From: DASSNU01 sp035701265 | GTDB lineage: Bacteria; Gemmatimonadota; Gemmatimonadetes; Gemmatimonadales; Gemmatimonadaceae | DNA length: 64,000 bases | Assembly (NCBI GenBank): GCA_035701265.1 | Contig: DASSNU010000008.1 | Location: 108,656-172,655, forward strand | Direction of reading: 5' to 3' | Shown: one piece after another, positions 52,376 through 61,462 of the stretch | Layout: the number at the start of each line of letters is the position of its first letter | Numbering within the stretch: the first letter of the stretch is position 1 | Notes under the pieces: generated by a model | Told to the model about the DNA's origin: nothing | The model's input: the letters and a program-made list of their open reading frames with translations, nothing else | Databases searched by the model: none | Program-made: the position numbers and the translations under genes

Positions 52376-53695
52376 TCAGATGGTCTGGCGTCCGCGGAAG
52401 CGTACGCGTCCCTTCTTCATGAAGCCGTCGTACTTCCGCAGCAGCAGATGCTGTTGCAGCTGCTGGATGGTGTCCAGCCCCACGCCCACGACGATCAGTA
52501 GCGAGGTGCCGCCGAAGGCGAAGGGCACGTTCAGCCGCTTCGAGATGAAGACCGGCAGGAGCGCGATGATGGCCAGGAAGATCGAGCCTGGCAGCGTGAT
52601 GCGCGACATCACGCGATCGATGTAGTCGGCCGTCCGGTGCCCCGGCTTCACGCCAGGAATGAACCCGCCCTGCTTCTTCAGGTTCTCCGCGATGTCCACC
52701 GGGTTGAAGATGATGGACGTGTAGAAGTACGTGAAGAAGATGATGAGGACCGCCGACAGGATGTAGTACCACACGGTGCCCGGCTGGAGCAGGTCCGCCA
52801 CGCGCTGCATCCACCCGATTCTCATGAACTGCGCTACCGTGGCCGGCACCACGATCACCGATTGCGCGAAGATGATCGGCATCACGTTCGCCGCGTTCAT
52901 GCGCAGCGGAATGAAGTGCTTGGACGCCTCGCGCTGCCGGCCGCGCGCCATGGTGCGCTGCGGTATCTGGATCTGCACGCGCCGCGCAGCGACCGTCACC
53001 GCCACCGTGGCGGCCACCACCGCCACCATCAGCACGGCCAGCGCCACCAGCGCGAACACGGTGATCGCGCCGCTCTCCACGTAGTTGTACGTCTGCACCA
53101 TCCCCGGCCACATGCGCTCGACGATGGAGAAGAAGATGAGGAGGCTGGCGCCGTTCCCCACGCCACGCTCGGTGATCTGCTCACCGAGCCACATGACGAA
53201 CACCGCGCCCGTGGTGAGCACGACGGTCATCTGGATGCGGAACCAGAAGCCGGGGTTGAACACGCCGTTGGGGAGACCTTCCACGAAGAGGGCGAATCCC
53301 CACGCCTGGATGATCGCCAGCCCCACGGTCATGTAGCGCGTCCACTGCTCGACTTTCTTCCGCCCCTCTTCCTCCTTATTCAGCTTCTCGATGCTCGGGA
53401 TGACCGCGCCGGCGAGCTGCATCACGATGCTCGCGGAGATGTACGGCATGATGCCGAGCGCGAACACGGTGGCGCGCGACAGCCCGCCTCCGACGAACAG
53501 ATCGTACAGCCCCAGCAGCCCCCCACCCTGATTGGCGAAGAAGTCCTTGAGCGCCGCCACGTCGATCCCCGGGGCGGTGATGTGCGCTCCCACCCGGTAG
53601 AGCAGCAGGCAGAGGAGCGTAAATCCGATCTTGGACTTGAGCTCGGGCGTCTTGAAATAGCTCGCCAGAGCGGCTGCGGGATTCGATTGCGCCAT
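52376..53695 (-). CDS. secY: preprotein translocase subunit SecY
   Basis: Central channel of the Sec translocon, 439 aa with ten membrane helices. It starts after SYFKTPELKSKIGFTLLCLLLYR and contains FALGIMPYISASIVMQLAG, LFVEGLPNGVF, NGASLLIFFSI, IPLRMNAANVMPIIFAQS and VGVGLDTIQQLQQHLLLRKYDGF. A GAGGAG ribosome site covers the rplO stop, so ATG 53695 is firm (TAA-C-ATG). The C-terminus is basic. Confidence 0.97.
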   Translation of the reverse strand: MAQSNPAAALASYFKTPELKSKIGFTLLCLLLYRVGAHITAPGIDVAALKDFFANQGGGLLGLYDLFVGGGLSRATVFALGIMPYISASIVMQLAGAVIPSIEKLNKEEEGRKKVEQWTRYMTVGLAIIQAWGFALFVEGLPNGVFNPGFWFRIQMTVVLTTGAVFVMWLGEQITERGVGNGASLLIFFSIVERMWPGMVQTYNYVESGAITVFALVALAVLMVAVVAATVAVTVAARRVQIQIPQRTMARGRQREASKHFIPLRMNAANVMPIIFAQSVIVVPATVAQFMRIGWMQRVADLLQPGTVWYYILSAVLIIFFTYFYTSIIFNPVDIAENLKKQGGFIPGVKPGHRTADYIDRVMSRITLPGSIFLAIIALLPVFISKRLNVPFAFGGTSLLIVVGVGLDTIQQLQQHLLLRKYDGFMKKGRVRFRGRQTI

Positions 53696-53696
53696 G

Positions 53697-54167
53697 TTAC
53701 TCCTCGATGCGGCCTCCGGCCGCCACGATCTTCTCCCGTACCGTCGCGCTCGCCTTCACGCCGCGCACCACGACGGCGCGCGGAAGCTCCCCGTTGGCCA
53801 GGAGCTTGGCCGGTCCCTTTCCGGCACGGATCAACCCGGCCGCGGCCAGCGTCTCCGGCGTCACTTCCGCGTCAGCGGGCAGCTTGCCGAGCTGGTCGAG
53901 CCGCACGATCTGATGCTCCACGCGGAAGGGATTGGTGAAGCCGCGCTTGGGGACGCGCCGCGTGAGGGGCATCTGTCCACCCTCGAACCCCGGCTTCCCG
54001 CCCCCCGGGCCATGGTGCCCCGCGCGCGCCTTGATGCCCTTGTGTCCCTTGCCTGCGGTCTTCCCCTTCCCCGAGCCGATACCGCGCCCCAACCGCTTGC
54101 GATTGCGATGGGAGCCCGGCGCCGGCACCAGGTTGTGCAGGCCGATCTTCTCGTCAGTGCTCGACAC
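53697..54167 (-). CDS. rplO: 50S ribosomal protein L15
   Basis: A 156-aa protein of the large subunit that contacts 23S rRNA. It has the Gly-rich, basic N-terminus RNRKRLGRGIGSGKGKTAGKGHKG and GFEGGQMPLTRRVPKRGF. Start is GTG 54167. It lies between rpmD and secY in standard spc order. Confidence 0.96.
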   Translation of the reverse strand: MSSTDEKIGLHNLVPAPGSHRNRKRLGRGIGSGKGKTAGKGHKGIKARAGHHGPGGGKPGFEGGQMPLTRRVPKRGFTNPFRVEHQIVRLDQLGKLPADAEVTPETLAAAGLIRAGKGPAKLLANGELPRAVVVRGVKASATVREKIVAAGGRIEE

Positions 54168-54171
54168 GATC

Positions 54172-54423
54172 CTATTCCTCGGCGGGCGTCACCTGCACCA
54201 GGTGACGCACCTGCTTGAGCTGTCCGCGCAGCGATTCGGAATCCTGCCGCACGACCGAGTCCTGATGATGCCGGAGCCCGATCGCGCGGAGCGTGCGGCG
54301 CATCCGCTCCGGATGGCCGATCCCGCTGCGTACCTGGGTGATGCGCACGAGCCCCGTGGTCAGCGTGTTCGGCGCGGTACGCTTGGGACCGCGACCCGGG
54401 TGCCAGACGAACGTCCTAGCCAT
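54172..54423 (-). CDS. rpmD: 50S ribosomal protein L30
   Basis: An 83-aa protein, longer than the roughly 60 aa of E. coli by a short N-terminal piece and a C-terminal tail (VQVTPAEE). Family core is LVRITQVRSGIGHPERMRRTLRAIGL. ATG 54423 overlaps the rpsE end by 8 bases (ATGGCTAG). Confidence 0.93.
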   Translation of the reverse strand: MARTFVWHPGRGPKRTAPNTLTTGLVRITQVRSGIGHPERMRRTLRAIGLRHHQDSVVRQDSESLRGQLKQVRHLVQVTPAEE

Positions 54424-55126
54424 GCGCCGTCTCCTTCCCGCGCGCGCGCGACCGGTAGGGCACCGTTTCCGCCTCCACTCCACGCTCCCGTGCAACCTGC
54501 TCGACGGTCGTCAAATTCGCCAGCCCATTCATGGCCGCACGCACCATGTTGTGCGGATTGGTGGAGCCGAGCGACTTGGTCAGGATGTCGGCCACACCCG
54601 CGCACTCGAGCACCGCGCGCACCGGTCCGCCGGCAATGACGCCGGCGCCGGGTGCGGCCGGCTTCATGAGCACGCGCCCCGCGCCATGCCGTCCCACCAC
54701 CTCGTGCGGGATGGTCCCGCCTGTGAGGGGGACGGAACGCATCCCACGCCGGGCGCCGTCCACCGCCTTGCGGACGGCCTCCGACACCTCGTTGGCCTTC
54801 CCGGTGGCGACGCCCACGCGTCCCTGCCCATCGCCCACCGCCACGAGCGCGTTGAAGGAGAAGCGCCGGCCGCCCTTCACGACCTTGGCCACGCGATTGA
54901 TCGCGATCACGTTCTCGACGAGATCGCTCCCCTCGCGGCCACCGCCCGCGTCACCGCGCGGTTGGCGGTCTCCGCCGCGGCCGCCACCCTCGCGTCCGCC
55001 CCCGCGCCCGCCACGGCCGCCGCGTCCACCACCACCACCGCCGCCCCGGCCGCCACGCGCGCCACCACGGCCGCGCCGCTCCGGCGCCTGCGTCGTCGTC
55101 GTCTCCGGCTGCTGATTCTCGGACAT
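54416..55126 (-). CDS. rpsE: 30S ribosomal protein S5 with Gly/Arg-rich N-terminal extension
   Basis: A 236-aa protein, about 70 longer than E. coli S5. The S5 core (about 68-225) has NVIAINRVAKVVKGGRRF, GVATGKANEVSEAVRK and LTKSLGSTNPHNMVRA. Residues about 18-65 form an RGG-type stretch (repeated Arg-Gly and Gly runs) not found in usual S5. ATG 55126 is one base after the rplR stop and has a GGAG ribosome site. Confidence 0.95.
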   Translation of the reverse strand: MSENQQPETTTTQAPERRGRGGARGGRGGGGGGGRGGRGGRGGGREGGGRGGDRQPRGDAGGGREGSDLVENVIAINRVAKVVKGGRRFSFNALVAVGDGQGRVGVATGKANEVSEAVRKAVDGARRGMRSVPLTGGTIPHEVVGRHGAGRVLMKPAAPGAGVIAGGPVRAVLECAGVADILTKSLGSTNPHNMVRAAMNGLANLTTVEQVARERGVEAETVPYRSRARGKETAHG

Positions 55127-55127
55127 G

Positions 55128-55520
55128 TCAGAACTCCAACCCGCCTTCGCGGGCTCCGTCGGCCACCGCTTTCACGCGGCCATGGTATCTGTACCCCGCC
55201 CGATCGAACACGACGGCGGAAATGCCAGCCTCCTTTGCGCGCGCGGCGAGCCGGCGCCCCACATCGCGCGCACGCTCCAACTTGCGCCCACCGCTCCCTT
55301 CACCCTTCCCTTCACCTTCGGCGCTCGCGCTGCCAATGTCGCTGGCCGCGGCGATCGTACGGGCCGCGGTGTCATCCACCAGCTGCGCGTACGTGTGCTT
55401 GAGCGAGCGGAACACCACGAGGCGCGGACGCTCCGGCGTCCCCACCACCCGCTTCCGCACCCGAAGATGACGGCGGTACCGCTTCTCCCAGCGCGACCGC
55501 GGCTTGTGAATCGTCTTCAT
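55128..55520 (-). CDS. rplR: 50S ribosomal protein L18
   Basis: A 130-aa 5S-rRNA-binding protein. Core: RLVVFRSLKHTYAQLVDD and ISAVVFDRAGYRYHGRVKAVADGAREGGLEF. A Gly/Glu/Ser-rich insert (about 69-85, SAEGEGKGEGSGGR) interrupts the middle and is not in E. coli L18. ATG 55520 is one base after the rplF stop, with GGAGG upstream. Confidence 0.95.
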   Translation of the reverse strand: MKTIHKPRSRWEKRYRRHLRVRKRVVGTPERPRLVVFRSLKHTYAQLVDDTAARTIAAASDIGSASAEGEGKGEGSGGRKLERARDVGRRLAARAKEAGISAVVFDRAGYRYHGRVKAVADGAREGGLEF

Positions 55521-55521
55521 C

Positions 55522-56061
55522 TTACTTGCCTCCCGCCTTGCCGGCCTTCCGGCGGACGACCTCGTCAGCGTACTTGATCCCCTTCCCCTTGTACGGCTCC
55601 GGCGGACGCAGCGAGCGGATCTCCGCGGCCACCTGCCCGACCAACTCCTTGTCCGCGCCCTCGACCACGACCTGCGTGGGCTGCGGTGCGGTGAGCTTGA
55701 TCCCCGCCGGCGCGCGGTACTCCACCGGATGCGAGAAGCCAAGGGCAAGCTGCAGCCCGTACGGGCGCGGCTCGGCACGATATCCCACCCCGACGATCTC
55801 GAGCTGCTTGCGATAGCCCGCCGTCACGCCCTGGACCATGTTGGCCACGAGCGTGCGCGTGAGACCGTGCAGCGCCTTGTGCTGGCCCTCGTCCGACGGA
55901 CGGCGCACCACCACCGTGCCGTTCTCCACCGCGATCTGCATCTCCCGCGGCAGCGTGCGCTTGAGCTCTCCACGCGGTCCCTTCACCGTGATCGTCTGCC
56001 CCTGCAGCGTCGCGGTGACGTTGCTGGGGAGCGGGACCGGCCGTTTCCCGATTCGCGACAT
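55522..56061 (-). CDS. rplF: 50S ribosomal protein L6
   Basis: A 179-aa protein at the base of the L7/L12 stalk. Starts MSRIGKRPVPLPSNVT and ends with LRPPEPYKGKGIKYADE plus a basic tail. AAGGAG precedes ATG 56061. Normal family length. Confidence 0.97.
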   Translation of the reverse strand: MSRIGKRPVPLPSNVTATLQGQTITVKGPRGELKRTLPREMQIAVENGTVVVRRPSDEGQHKALHGLTRTLVANMVQGVTAGYRKQLEIVGVGYRAEPRPYGLQLALGFSHPVEYRAPAGIKLTAPQPTQVVVEGADKELVGQVAAEIRSLRPPEPYKGKGIKYADEVVRRKAGKAGGK

Positions 56062-56070
56062 GTCGACTCC

Positions 56071-56469
56071 TTACCAGATGACCGCCAGCAGCTCGCCGCC
56101 GGTGTTCGCGCGACGCGCCTGCTCGTCGGTCATGAGTCCCTTCGACGTGCTCAGGATGGCCATCCCCAGTCCGTTGCGGACGCGCGGGATCTCCCGCACA
56201 CCCACGTAGCGCCGGAGCCCCGGCGTGGAGACGCGCTCCAGCGTGCGGATCACCGGCTGCTCGCCGGCGGCGTACTTGAGGTACAGCCGGAGCACCGGCC
56301 GCCCGCTGTCGGCGGCCACCGTGTAGTCCCGGATGTAGCTGTTCTCCTTCAGAATCCGGGCGATCTCGATTTTCATCTTCGACGCCGGGATGTCGACGCG
56401 ACGGTGCTTGGAGCCGCACGCGTTGCGGATGCGCGTCAACATGTCGGCAATCGGGTCGGTCATGCTCAT
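56071..56469 (-). CDS. rpsH: 30S ribosomal protein S8
   Basis: A 132-aa 16S-rRNA-binding protein and, in E. coli, repressor of the spc operon. Starts MSMTDPIADMLTRIRNA and ends with STSKGLMTDEQARR and GGELLAVIW. ATG 56469 has its ribosome site (AGGAG) rather far upstream; ATG 56463 is the alternative. Confidence 0.97.
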   Translation of the reverse strand: MSMTDPIADMLTRIRNACGSKHRRVDIPASKMKIEIARILKENSYIRDYTVAADSGRPVLRLYLKYAAGEQPVIRTLERVSTPGLRRYVGVREIPRVRNGLGMAILSTSKGLMTDEQARRANTGGELLAVIW

Positions 56470-56554
56470 GGTCGTCTCGAACTCCTATCGTATCCGTCGA
56501 TGGCGGACGTGTAGGAACGTGGGGCGCGCGCCGGTGTGTGGCGCGCGCCGAAGC

Positions 56555-56740
56555 TCACCAGCTCGACTTGCGCACCCCGGGGATCATCCCGGAGAGCGAC
56601 AGCTCGCGGAAGCAGAGCCGGCACAGCCCGAACTTGCGCAGGTACGCGCGCGAGCGGCCGCAGCGCTGGCAGCGGTTGTGCTGCCGGACGCCGAACTTCG
56701 GCCGCCGTTTGCTCTTCTCGATCATGGCCTTGCGCGCCAT
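56555..56740 (-). CDS. rpsN: 30S ribosomal protein S14, zinc type
   Basis: A 61-aa short zinc-binding S14 (type Z) with CQRC and CRLC. The first residues MARKAMIEKSKRRPKF and end LSLSGMIPGVRKSSW are family-typical. ATG 56740 chosen; the open frame upstream is a shadow. Between rplE and rpsH as usual. Confidence 0.96.
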   Translation of the reverse strand: MARKAMIEKSKRRPKFGVRQHNRCQRCGRSRAYLRKFGLCRLCFRELSLSGMIPGVRKSSW

Positions 56741-56768
56741 CGTCTCGTGTCTCCGTCTGTCCCCAGGT

Positions 56769-57407
56769 TCAGGCGTTGCGCTCGACGCCGCGGAAGGGCA
56801 TTCCCAACTCGCGGAGCAGGGCCAGCGCATGGTCGTCCCGCTCGGCGGTCGTGACGAAGGTGATGTCCATCCCGTGGACCTGCTCCACGGTGTCGTAGTT
56901 GATCTCCGGGAAGATCACCTGCTCCTTGAGCCCCAACGAATAGTTCCCGCGTCCGTCGAACGAGCGCGTGCTGATGCCGCGGAAGTCGCGAATGCGCGGG
57001 ATCGCCACGTTGATGAAGCGATCCAGGAACTCCCACATGCGCGCGCCGCGCAAGGTGACCGTGGCACCGATCTCCTGCCCGGCACGCAGCCCGAAGTTCG
57101 AGATCGACTTCTTCGCGCGCGTCCGCACCGGACGCTGCCCGGTGATGAGCGCCAGCTCCTCCACGAAGCTGTCCAGCAGCTTGGGCTGCTTGATCGCCTC
57201 GCCCACCCCCACGTTCAGCACGATCTTGGACAGCTGCGGAATCTCGTGCGCGTTCGTGAAGCCGAACTGGTCGCGCAGACGCGGGCGCACGTTCTCCTCG
57301 TACGTCTGCTTGAGCCGCGGTGGCGGCACGGGCTGGTCCGCGCCCGGGTGCGGGCTTCCGCCCGCCGAGGCGCCGGCCTTGCGATCCTTCTTCTCTTTGG
57401 TCGCCAT
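56769..57407 (-). CDS. rplE: 50S ribosomal protein L5
   Basis: A 212-aa 5S-rRNA-binding protein with an extra N-terminus of about 30 residues (KEKKDRKAGASAGG then a Pro-rich part). Core: KIVLNVGVGEA, ITGQRPVRTRAKKSIS, RDFRGISTRSFDGRGNYSLG and ITFVTTAERDDHALALLRELGMPF. ATG 57407. Confidence 0.96.
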   Translation of the reverse strand: MATKEKKDRKAGASAGGSPHPGADQPVPPPRLKQTYEENVRPRLRDQFGFTNAHEIPQLSKIVLNVGVGEAIKQPKLLDSFVEELALITGQRPVRTRAKKSISNFGLRAGQEIGATVTLRGARMWEFLDRFINVAIPRIRDFRGISTRSFDGRGNYSLGLKEQVIFPEINYDTVEQVHGMDITFVTTAERDDHALALLRELGMPFRGVERNA

Positions 57408-57423
57408 GATCTTCTATCCTCGC

Positions 57424-57864
57424 TCAGCGCGATGTGGGGACCGGAATCACGTCCCCGCTCTTCACGCTGATCCGCTCCTTCGTGCGCCGCGCGTCCACGC
57501 GCGCAGCGCGGTCCGTGCCCTTCGCCTCGGGCGTTCGCCGCCGGATGCGCACGGGCTCCCCCGTCTTGGGATCGAGCAGCATGACGTTCGACGCGTGAAT
57601 GGGTGCGGGCATCTCGATGATCTCGCTCTGCTCATCCGGGCGCTGGGCGCGCCGGTGCCGCTTCACCACGTTCGCCCCTTCGACCACGACCCGCCCCGTC
57701 TTGGGGTAGATGCGGAGCACCTTCCCTTCCTTCCTGGCGTCCTTGCCGCGCATCACACGCACCGTGTCGCCCACGCGGATGTGGAGCGGCGTGCGCTCCA
57801 CGTTGACCGCGTGGCGCACCGCGTTCTTGCGCCGCTCCCCCGCCCGGTAGACCAGCTTGCGCAT
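57424..57864 (-). CDS. rplX: 50S ribosomal protein L24
   Basis: A 146-aa assembly-initiator protein. The KOW domain is IRVGDTVRVMRGKDARKEGKVL with VEGANVVKRHRRAQRPDE. N-terminus (about 1-25) and a basic C-terminal tail make it longer than the roughly 104 aa of E. coli. ATG 57864 is one base after the rplN stop, with GGAGG upstream. Confidence 0.95.
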   Translation of the reverse strand: MRKLVYRAGERRKNAVRHAVNVERTPLHIRVGDTVRVMRGKDARKEGKVLRIYPKTGRVVVEGANVVKRHRRAQRPDEQSEIIEMPAPIHASNVMLLDPKTGEPVRIRRRTPEAKGTDRAARVDARRTKERISVKSGDVIPVPTSR

Positions 57865-57865
57865 C

Positions 57866-58234
57866 TCAGAGCACCTCCGGCGCGAGCGAGACGATCTTCA
57901 TGAACCGCTTCTCGCGAAGCTCGCGCGCCACCGGACCGAAGATGCGCGTGGCGCGCGGCTCTCCGGCCTCGTTGATGATCACCACCGCGTTCTCGTCGAA
58001 GCGGATGTAGCTGCCATCCTTGCGGCGCGTCTCCTTGGCCGTGCGCACTACCACGGCGCGCGCCACGTCGGACTTCTTCACCGTCCCGTTGGGCAGCGCG
58101 TCCTTCACCGCCACGATCACCGTGTCGCCCAACCCGGCGTAGCGGCGTCTCGTGCCGCCCAGCACGCGGATGACGAGCGCCCGCTTGGCGCCCGAGTTGT
58201 CCGCCACCTTGACCATCGACTCCTGCTGAATCAT
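57866..58234 (-). CDS. rplN: 50S ribosomal protein L14
   Basis: A 122-aa protein of normal length, starting MIQQESMVKVADNSGAKRAL and ending EKRFMKIVSLAPEVL. GGAGGGGG precedes ATG 58234. Confidence 0.98.
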   Translation of the reverse strand: MIQQESMVKVADNSGAKRALVIRVLGGTRRRYAGLGDTVIVAVKDALPNGTVKKSDVARAVVVRTAKETRRKDGSYIRFDENAVVIINEAGEPRATRIFGPVARELREKRFMKIVSLAPEVL

Positions 58235-58249
58235 GCGTCGCCCCCTCCG

Positions 58250-58534
58250 TCAGCGGGCACGTTCGATGATCTCGACCAGGCGCCACCGCTTGTCCTTCGA
58301 CAGCGGGCGGGTCTCCATGATACGCACGCGATCCCCGGTCTTCGCCGAGTTCTCCTCATCGTGCGCCTTCAGACGCGTGGTCCGCGTCACCATCTTGCCA
58401 TACAACGGATGCGGGAAACGCCGCTCGATGGCGACGACCACCGTCTTCTGCATCTTGTCGCTCACGACCATTCCGACGCGCGTCTTGCGCGTCCGCCGTG
58501 CCGACTGCCGTTCCGTGTTCACGCTCTCGGCCAT
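58250..58534 (-). CDS. rpsQ: 30S ribosomal protein S17
   Basis: A 94-aa protein. Core: RVGMVVSDKMQKTVVVAIE, HPLYGKMVTRTTRLKAHDE and ETRPLSKDKRWRLVEIIERAR. ATG 58534. Confidence 0.97.
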   Translation of the reverse strand: MAESVNTERQSARRTRKTRVGMVVSDKMQKTVVVAIERRFPHPLYGKMVTRTTRLKAHDEENSAKTGDRVRIMETRPLSKDKRWRLVEIIERAR

Positions 58535-58552
58535 GTGCTGTGTCGCTCCTCG

Positions 58553-58754
58553 CTAGCGGTTCGCGCCCGATGCGCCGGCCAGCTGCCGCTCCCGCAGCAC
58601 CGTCTTGAGCCGCGCGATGTCCTTGCGCAGTGCCCGGAACCGGAGCGGCTCCTCGAGCGCCTCGGTGGCGCTCCGGAACCGCAAACGGAACCGCTCCTCC
58701 TCCAATTCCCGGATGCGGCTCTCGATGTCGCTCGTATCCATGTCGCGAATCTCG

Positions 58755-58765
<11 letters not shown>
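58553..58765 (-). CDS. rpmC: 50S ribosomal protein L29
   Basis: A 70-aa helical hairpin protein near the exit tunnel. MRADEIRDMDTSDIESRIRE and RFRALRKDIARLKTVLRER are typical. ATG 58765 overlaps the end of rplP by 11 bases. Confidence 0.95.
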
Positions 58766-59183
<418 letters not shown>

Positions 59184-59193
59184 CGCTCGCTCC

Positions 59194-59853
59194 TCACATC
59201 CCCGACGAGTAGGTGGTCCCGCGACGATCCTCCACCTTCTCGCCCTTGAATATCCACACCTTCACGCCGATGGTGCCGAAGGTCGTCTTGGCGGTGGCGG
59301 TGGCGTAGTCCACATCCGCGCGCAGCGTGTGCAGCGGCACGCGCCCCTCGTGGTAGCCTTCCACGCGCGCGATCTCCGCGCCCCCCAGCCGTCCGCCGCA
59401 CTTGATCTTGATCCCCTGCGCCCCCATGCGCATGGCGCTCTGCACCGCGCGCTTCATCGCGCGCCGGAACGAGATGCGCTGCGCCAACTGGTGCGCGATC
59501 TGGTCGGCCACGAGCTGCGCGTCCAGCTCCGGGCGCTTGATCTCCTCGACGTTGATCCCCACTTCCTTGCCGGTGAGATGCGCCAGCTCGTCGCGGAGCT
59601 TGTCCACCTCCGCGCCTTTCTTCCCGATCACCACCCCCGGGCGTCCGGTGTGCACGGTGACCACCACCTTTCCCGGCTTGCGCTCGATGGTGATGTCGGC
59701 AATGGCCGCGTGCCCCAACCGCGCCTTGAGATACTTCCGCATCAGCTCGTCTTCCTTGAGCAGCGCGGGGAAGTCGCGGCTCGCGTACCAGCGGGAGCGA
59801 TGCTCCCGGCTCACGCCGAGCCGGAACCCGATCGGATTGACCTTCTGTCCCAT
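59194..59853 (-). CDS. rpsC: 30S ribosomal protein S3
   Basis: A 219-aa mRNA-entry-site protein. It begins MGQKVNPIGFRLGV and contains the KH motif VVTVHTGRPGVVIGKKGAEVD and IKIKCGGRLGGAEIAR. ATG 59853 shares one base with the rplV stop (TAATG). Confidence 0.97.
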   Translation of the reverse strand: MGQKVNPIGFRLGVSREHRSRWYASRDFPALLKEDELMRKYLKARLGHAAIADITIERKPGKVVVTVHTGRPGVVIGKKGAEVDKLRDELAHLTGKEVGINVEEIKRPELDAQLVADQIAHQLAQRISFRRAMKRAVQSAMRMGAQGIKIKCGGRLGGAEIARVEGYHEGRVPLHTLRADVDYATATAKTTFGTIGVKVWIFKGEKVEDRRGTTYSSGM

Positions 59854-60263
59854 TAGCGCTCGTCCCTCTCGGCGACCACGATCTCCACGTGGCTCGTCCG
59901 CTTCAGAATGGGGGTCGCTCGGCCCATGGCCGCCGGCATGAACCGCCGCAGCCGCGAGCCTTCGTTGATCACCGCGCGCTTCACGTACAACCGGTCCGTG
60001 TCCAGCGGCTCGCCGCGCTCGCGCGCGCGCTGCTCCGCGTTGGCCACCGCCGACTTGAGCACCTTCTCGATCTGCTTGGCCGCGTGCTTCTTCGAGAACA
60101 TGAGCAGTCCCAGCGCCGCGTTCACGTCCTGCCCGCGAATCTGATCGATCACCAGGCGCATCTTGTACGGCGACTGCCGCGTCATGCGCTGGACGGCCTG
60201 CGGCGAGGCTGCCTGGCGCGCTGCCTTGCGGCGCTTGGCGCGCTCCCGCTGGTTCGTGCTCAT
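59853..60263 (-). CDS. rplV: 50S ribosomal protein L22
   Basis: A 136-aa exit-tunnel protein with basic N-terminus (about 1-28). Core: SPYKMRLVIDQIRGQDVNAAL, LKSAVANAEQ and loop SRLRRFMPAAMGRATPILKRTSHVEIVV. Its loop is the site of macrolide-resistance changes in other species. ATG 60263. Confidence 0.96.
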   Translation of the reverse strand: MSTNQRERAKRRKAARQAASPQAVQRMTRQSPYKMRLVIDQIRGQDVNAALGLLMFSKKHAAKQIEKVLKSAVANAEQRARERGEPLDTDRLYVKRAVINEGSRLRRFMPAAMGRATPILKRTSHVEIVVAERDER

Positions 60264-60266
60264 CGC

Positions 60267-60587
60267 TTACTTCCCTCCCCGCGGCGCCGCTGGCGCCGGC
60301 GCGCTCGAGACCTTCTTGTCCACCGCGCGATTGCCGCTGTGGCCGCGGAAGAGGCGCGTCGGCGCGAACTCCCCCAGCTTGTGCCCCACCATGTTCTCCG
60401 TCACGTACACGGGGATGAACTTGTTCCCGTTGTGAACGGCAAAGGTGTGCCCCACGAATTCGGGGGTGATCGTGCTCGCGCGCGACCACGTCTTCACCAC
60501 CCGCTTCTCGTTGCGCTGGTTGAGCTGCCGCACTTTCGTCTGCAGCGACTCGGCCACGAACGGCCCCTTCTTGATGCTTCTCGACAT
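60267..60587 (-). CDS. rpsS: 30S ribosomal protein S19
   Basis: A 106-aa protein starting MSRSIKKGPFVAESLQ, with HNGNKFIPVYVTENMVGHKLGEFAPTR. The C-terminal tail is Ala/Pro-rich. ATG 60587. Confidence 0.97.
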   Translation of the reverse strand: MSRSIKKGPFVAESLQTKVRQLNQRNEKRVVKTWSRASTITPEFVGHTFAVHNGNKFIPVYVTENMVGHKLGEFAPTRLFRGHSGNRAVDKKVSSAPAPAAPRGGK

Positions 60588-60629
60588 AGCTCGGTTCCGG
60601 TGATCGGAGAGGGCGCTCGCCCCCTGCGG

Positions 60630-61460
60630 TTACTGCGTCGCCTTGCCGCGCTTGCGCCCGCGCACGATGAGCCGCTGCGAGGGCTTCTTCTTGTTCCGCG
60701 TCTTCACCCCTTCCTTCTTGCCCCACGGGCTCACCACGTTCCGCCCGCCTCGCGTGCGCCCGCCGTGCGGATGATCCACGGGGTTCATCACCTCGCCGCG
60801 CACCTTGGGACGACGTCCCATCCAGCGCGTCTTCCCCGCCTTCCCCCACGAGAGTAGCTCGTGCTCCGCGTTCCCCACCTCGCCGATGGTCGCCAGGCAG
60901 TTGCCGTGCACCATGCGCATTTCGGTGGACGCCAGCCGCAGCGTGACGTAATCGCCCTCGCGCGCCACGACCTGCGCCGATCCTCCCGCCGAGCGCGCGA
61001 GCTGCCCGCCGCGCCCGATGCGGAGCTCCACGTTGTGCACCGCCGTCCCCAGCGGCACCTCGCGCAGTGGGAGCGCGTTCCCCACACGCACGTCGGAGCC
61101 GGGGCCGGACACCACGGTGTCACCCACCGAGAGCCCCTTGGGGTGCAGGATGTAGCGCCGCTCGCCGTCCGCGTACTCCACCAGCGCGATCCGCGCCGAC
61201 CGATTGGGGTCGTACTCGATCTCGCGCACCACCGCGGGCGTGCCGAAGCGGTTCCGCTTGAAGTCGATCCGGCGGTACTTCCGCTTGTGTCCGCCCCCGC
61301 GCCGCCGCATGGCGATGTGCCCGTGGTTGTCGCGCCCGCCGCTCTTGGTGAGCGGCTCGGTGAGCGACTTCTCCGGGTGGCTGCGCGTGATCTCGGAAAA
61401 ATCGGCGACGCTCCGGAAGCGCGTCCCCTTGGTGATCGGCCTGAACTGACGGACTCCCAT
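60630..61460 (-). CDS. rplB: 50S ribosomal protein L2
   Basis: A 276-aa peptidyl-transferase-centre protein. Core: DNHGHIAMRRRGGGHKRKYR, the conserved VRGEVMNPVDHPHGG segment with its catalytic-region histidine, and VSPWGKKEGVKTRNKKKPS. ATG 61460. 42 bases precede rpsS. Confidence 0.97.
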   Translation of the reverse strand: MGVRQFRPITKGTRFRSVADFSEITRSHPEKSLTEPLTKSGGRDNHGHIAMRRRGGGHKRKYRRIDFKRNRFGTPAVVREIEYDPNRSARIALVEYADGERRYILHPKGLSVGDTVVSGPGSDVRVGNALPLREVPLGTAVHNVELRIGRGGQLARSAGGSAQVVAREGDYVTLRLASTEMRMVHGNCLATIGEVGNAEHELLSWGKAGKTRWMGRRPKVRGEVMNPVDHPHGGRTRGGRNVVSPWGKKEGVKTRNKKKPSQRLIVRGRKRGKATQ

Positions 61461-61462
61461 GA

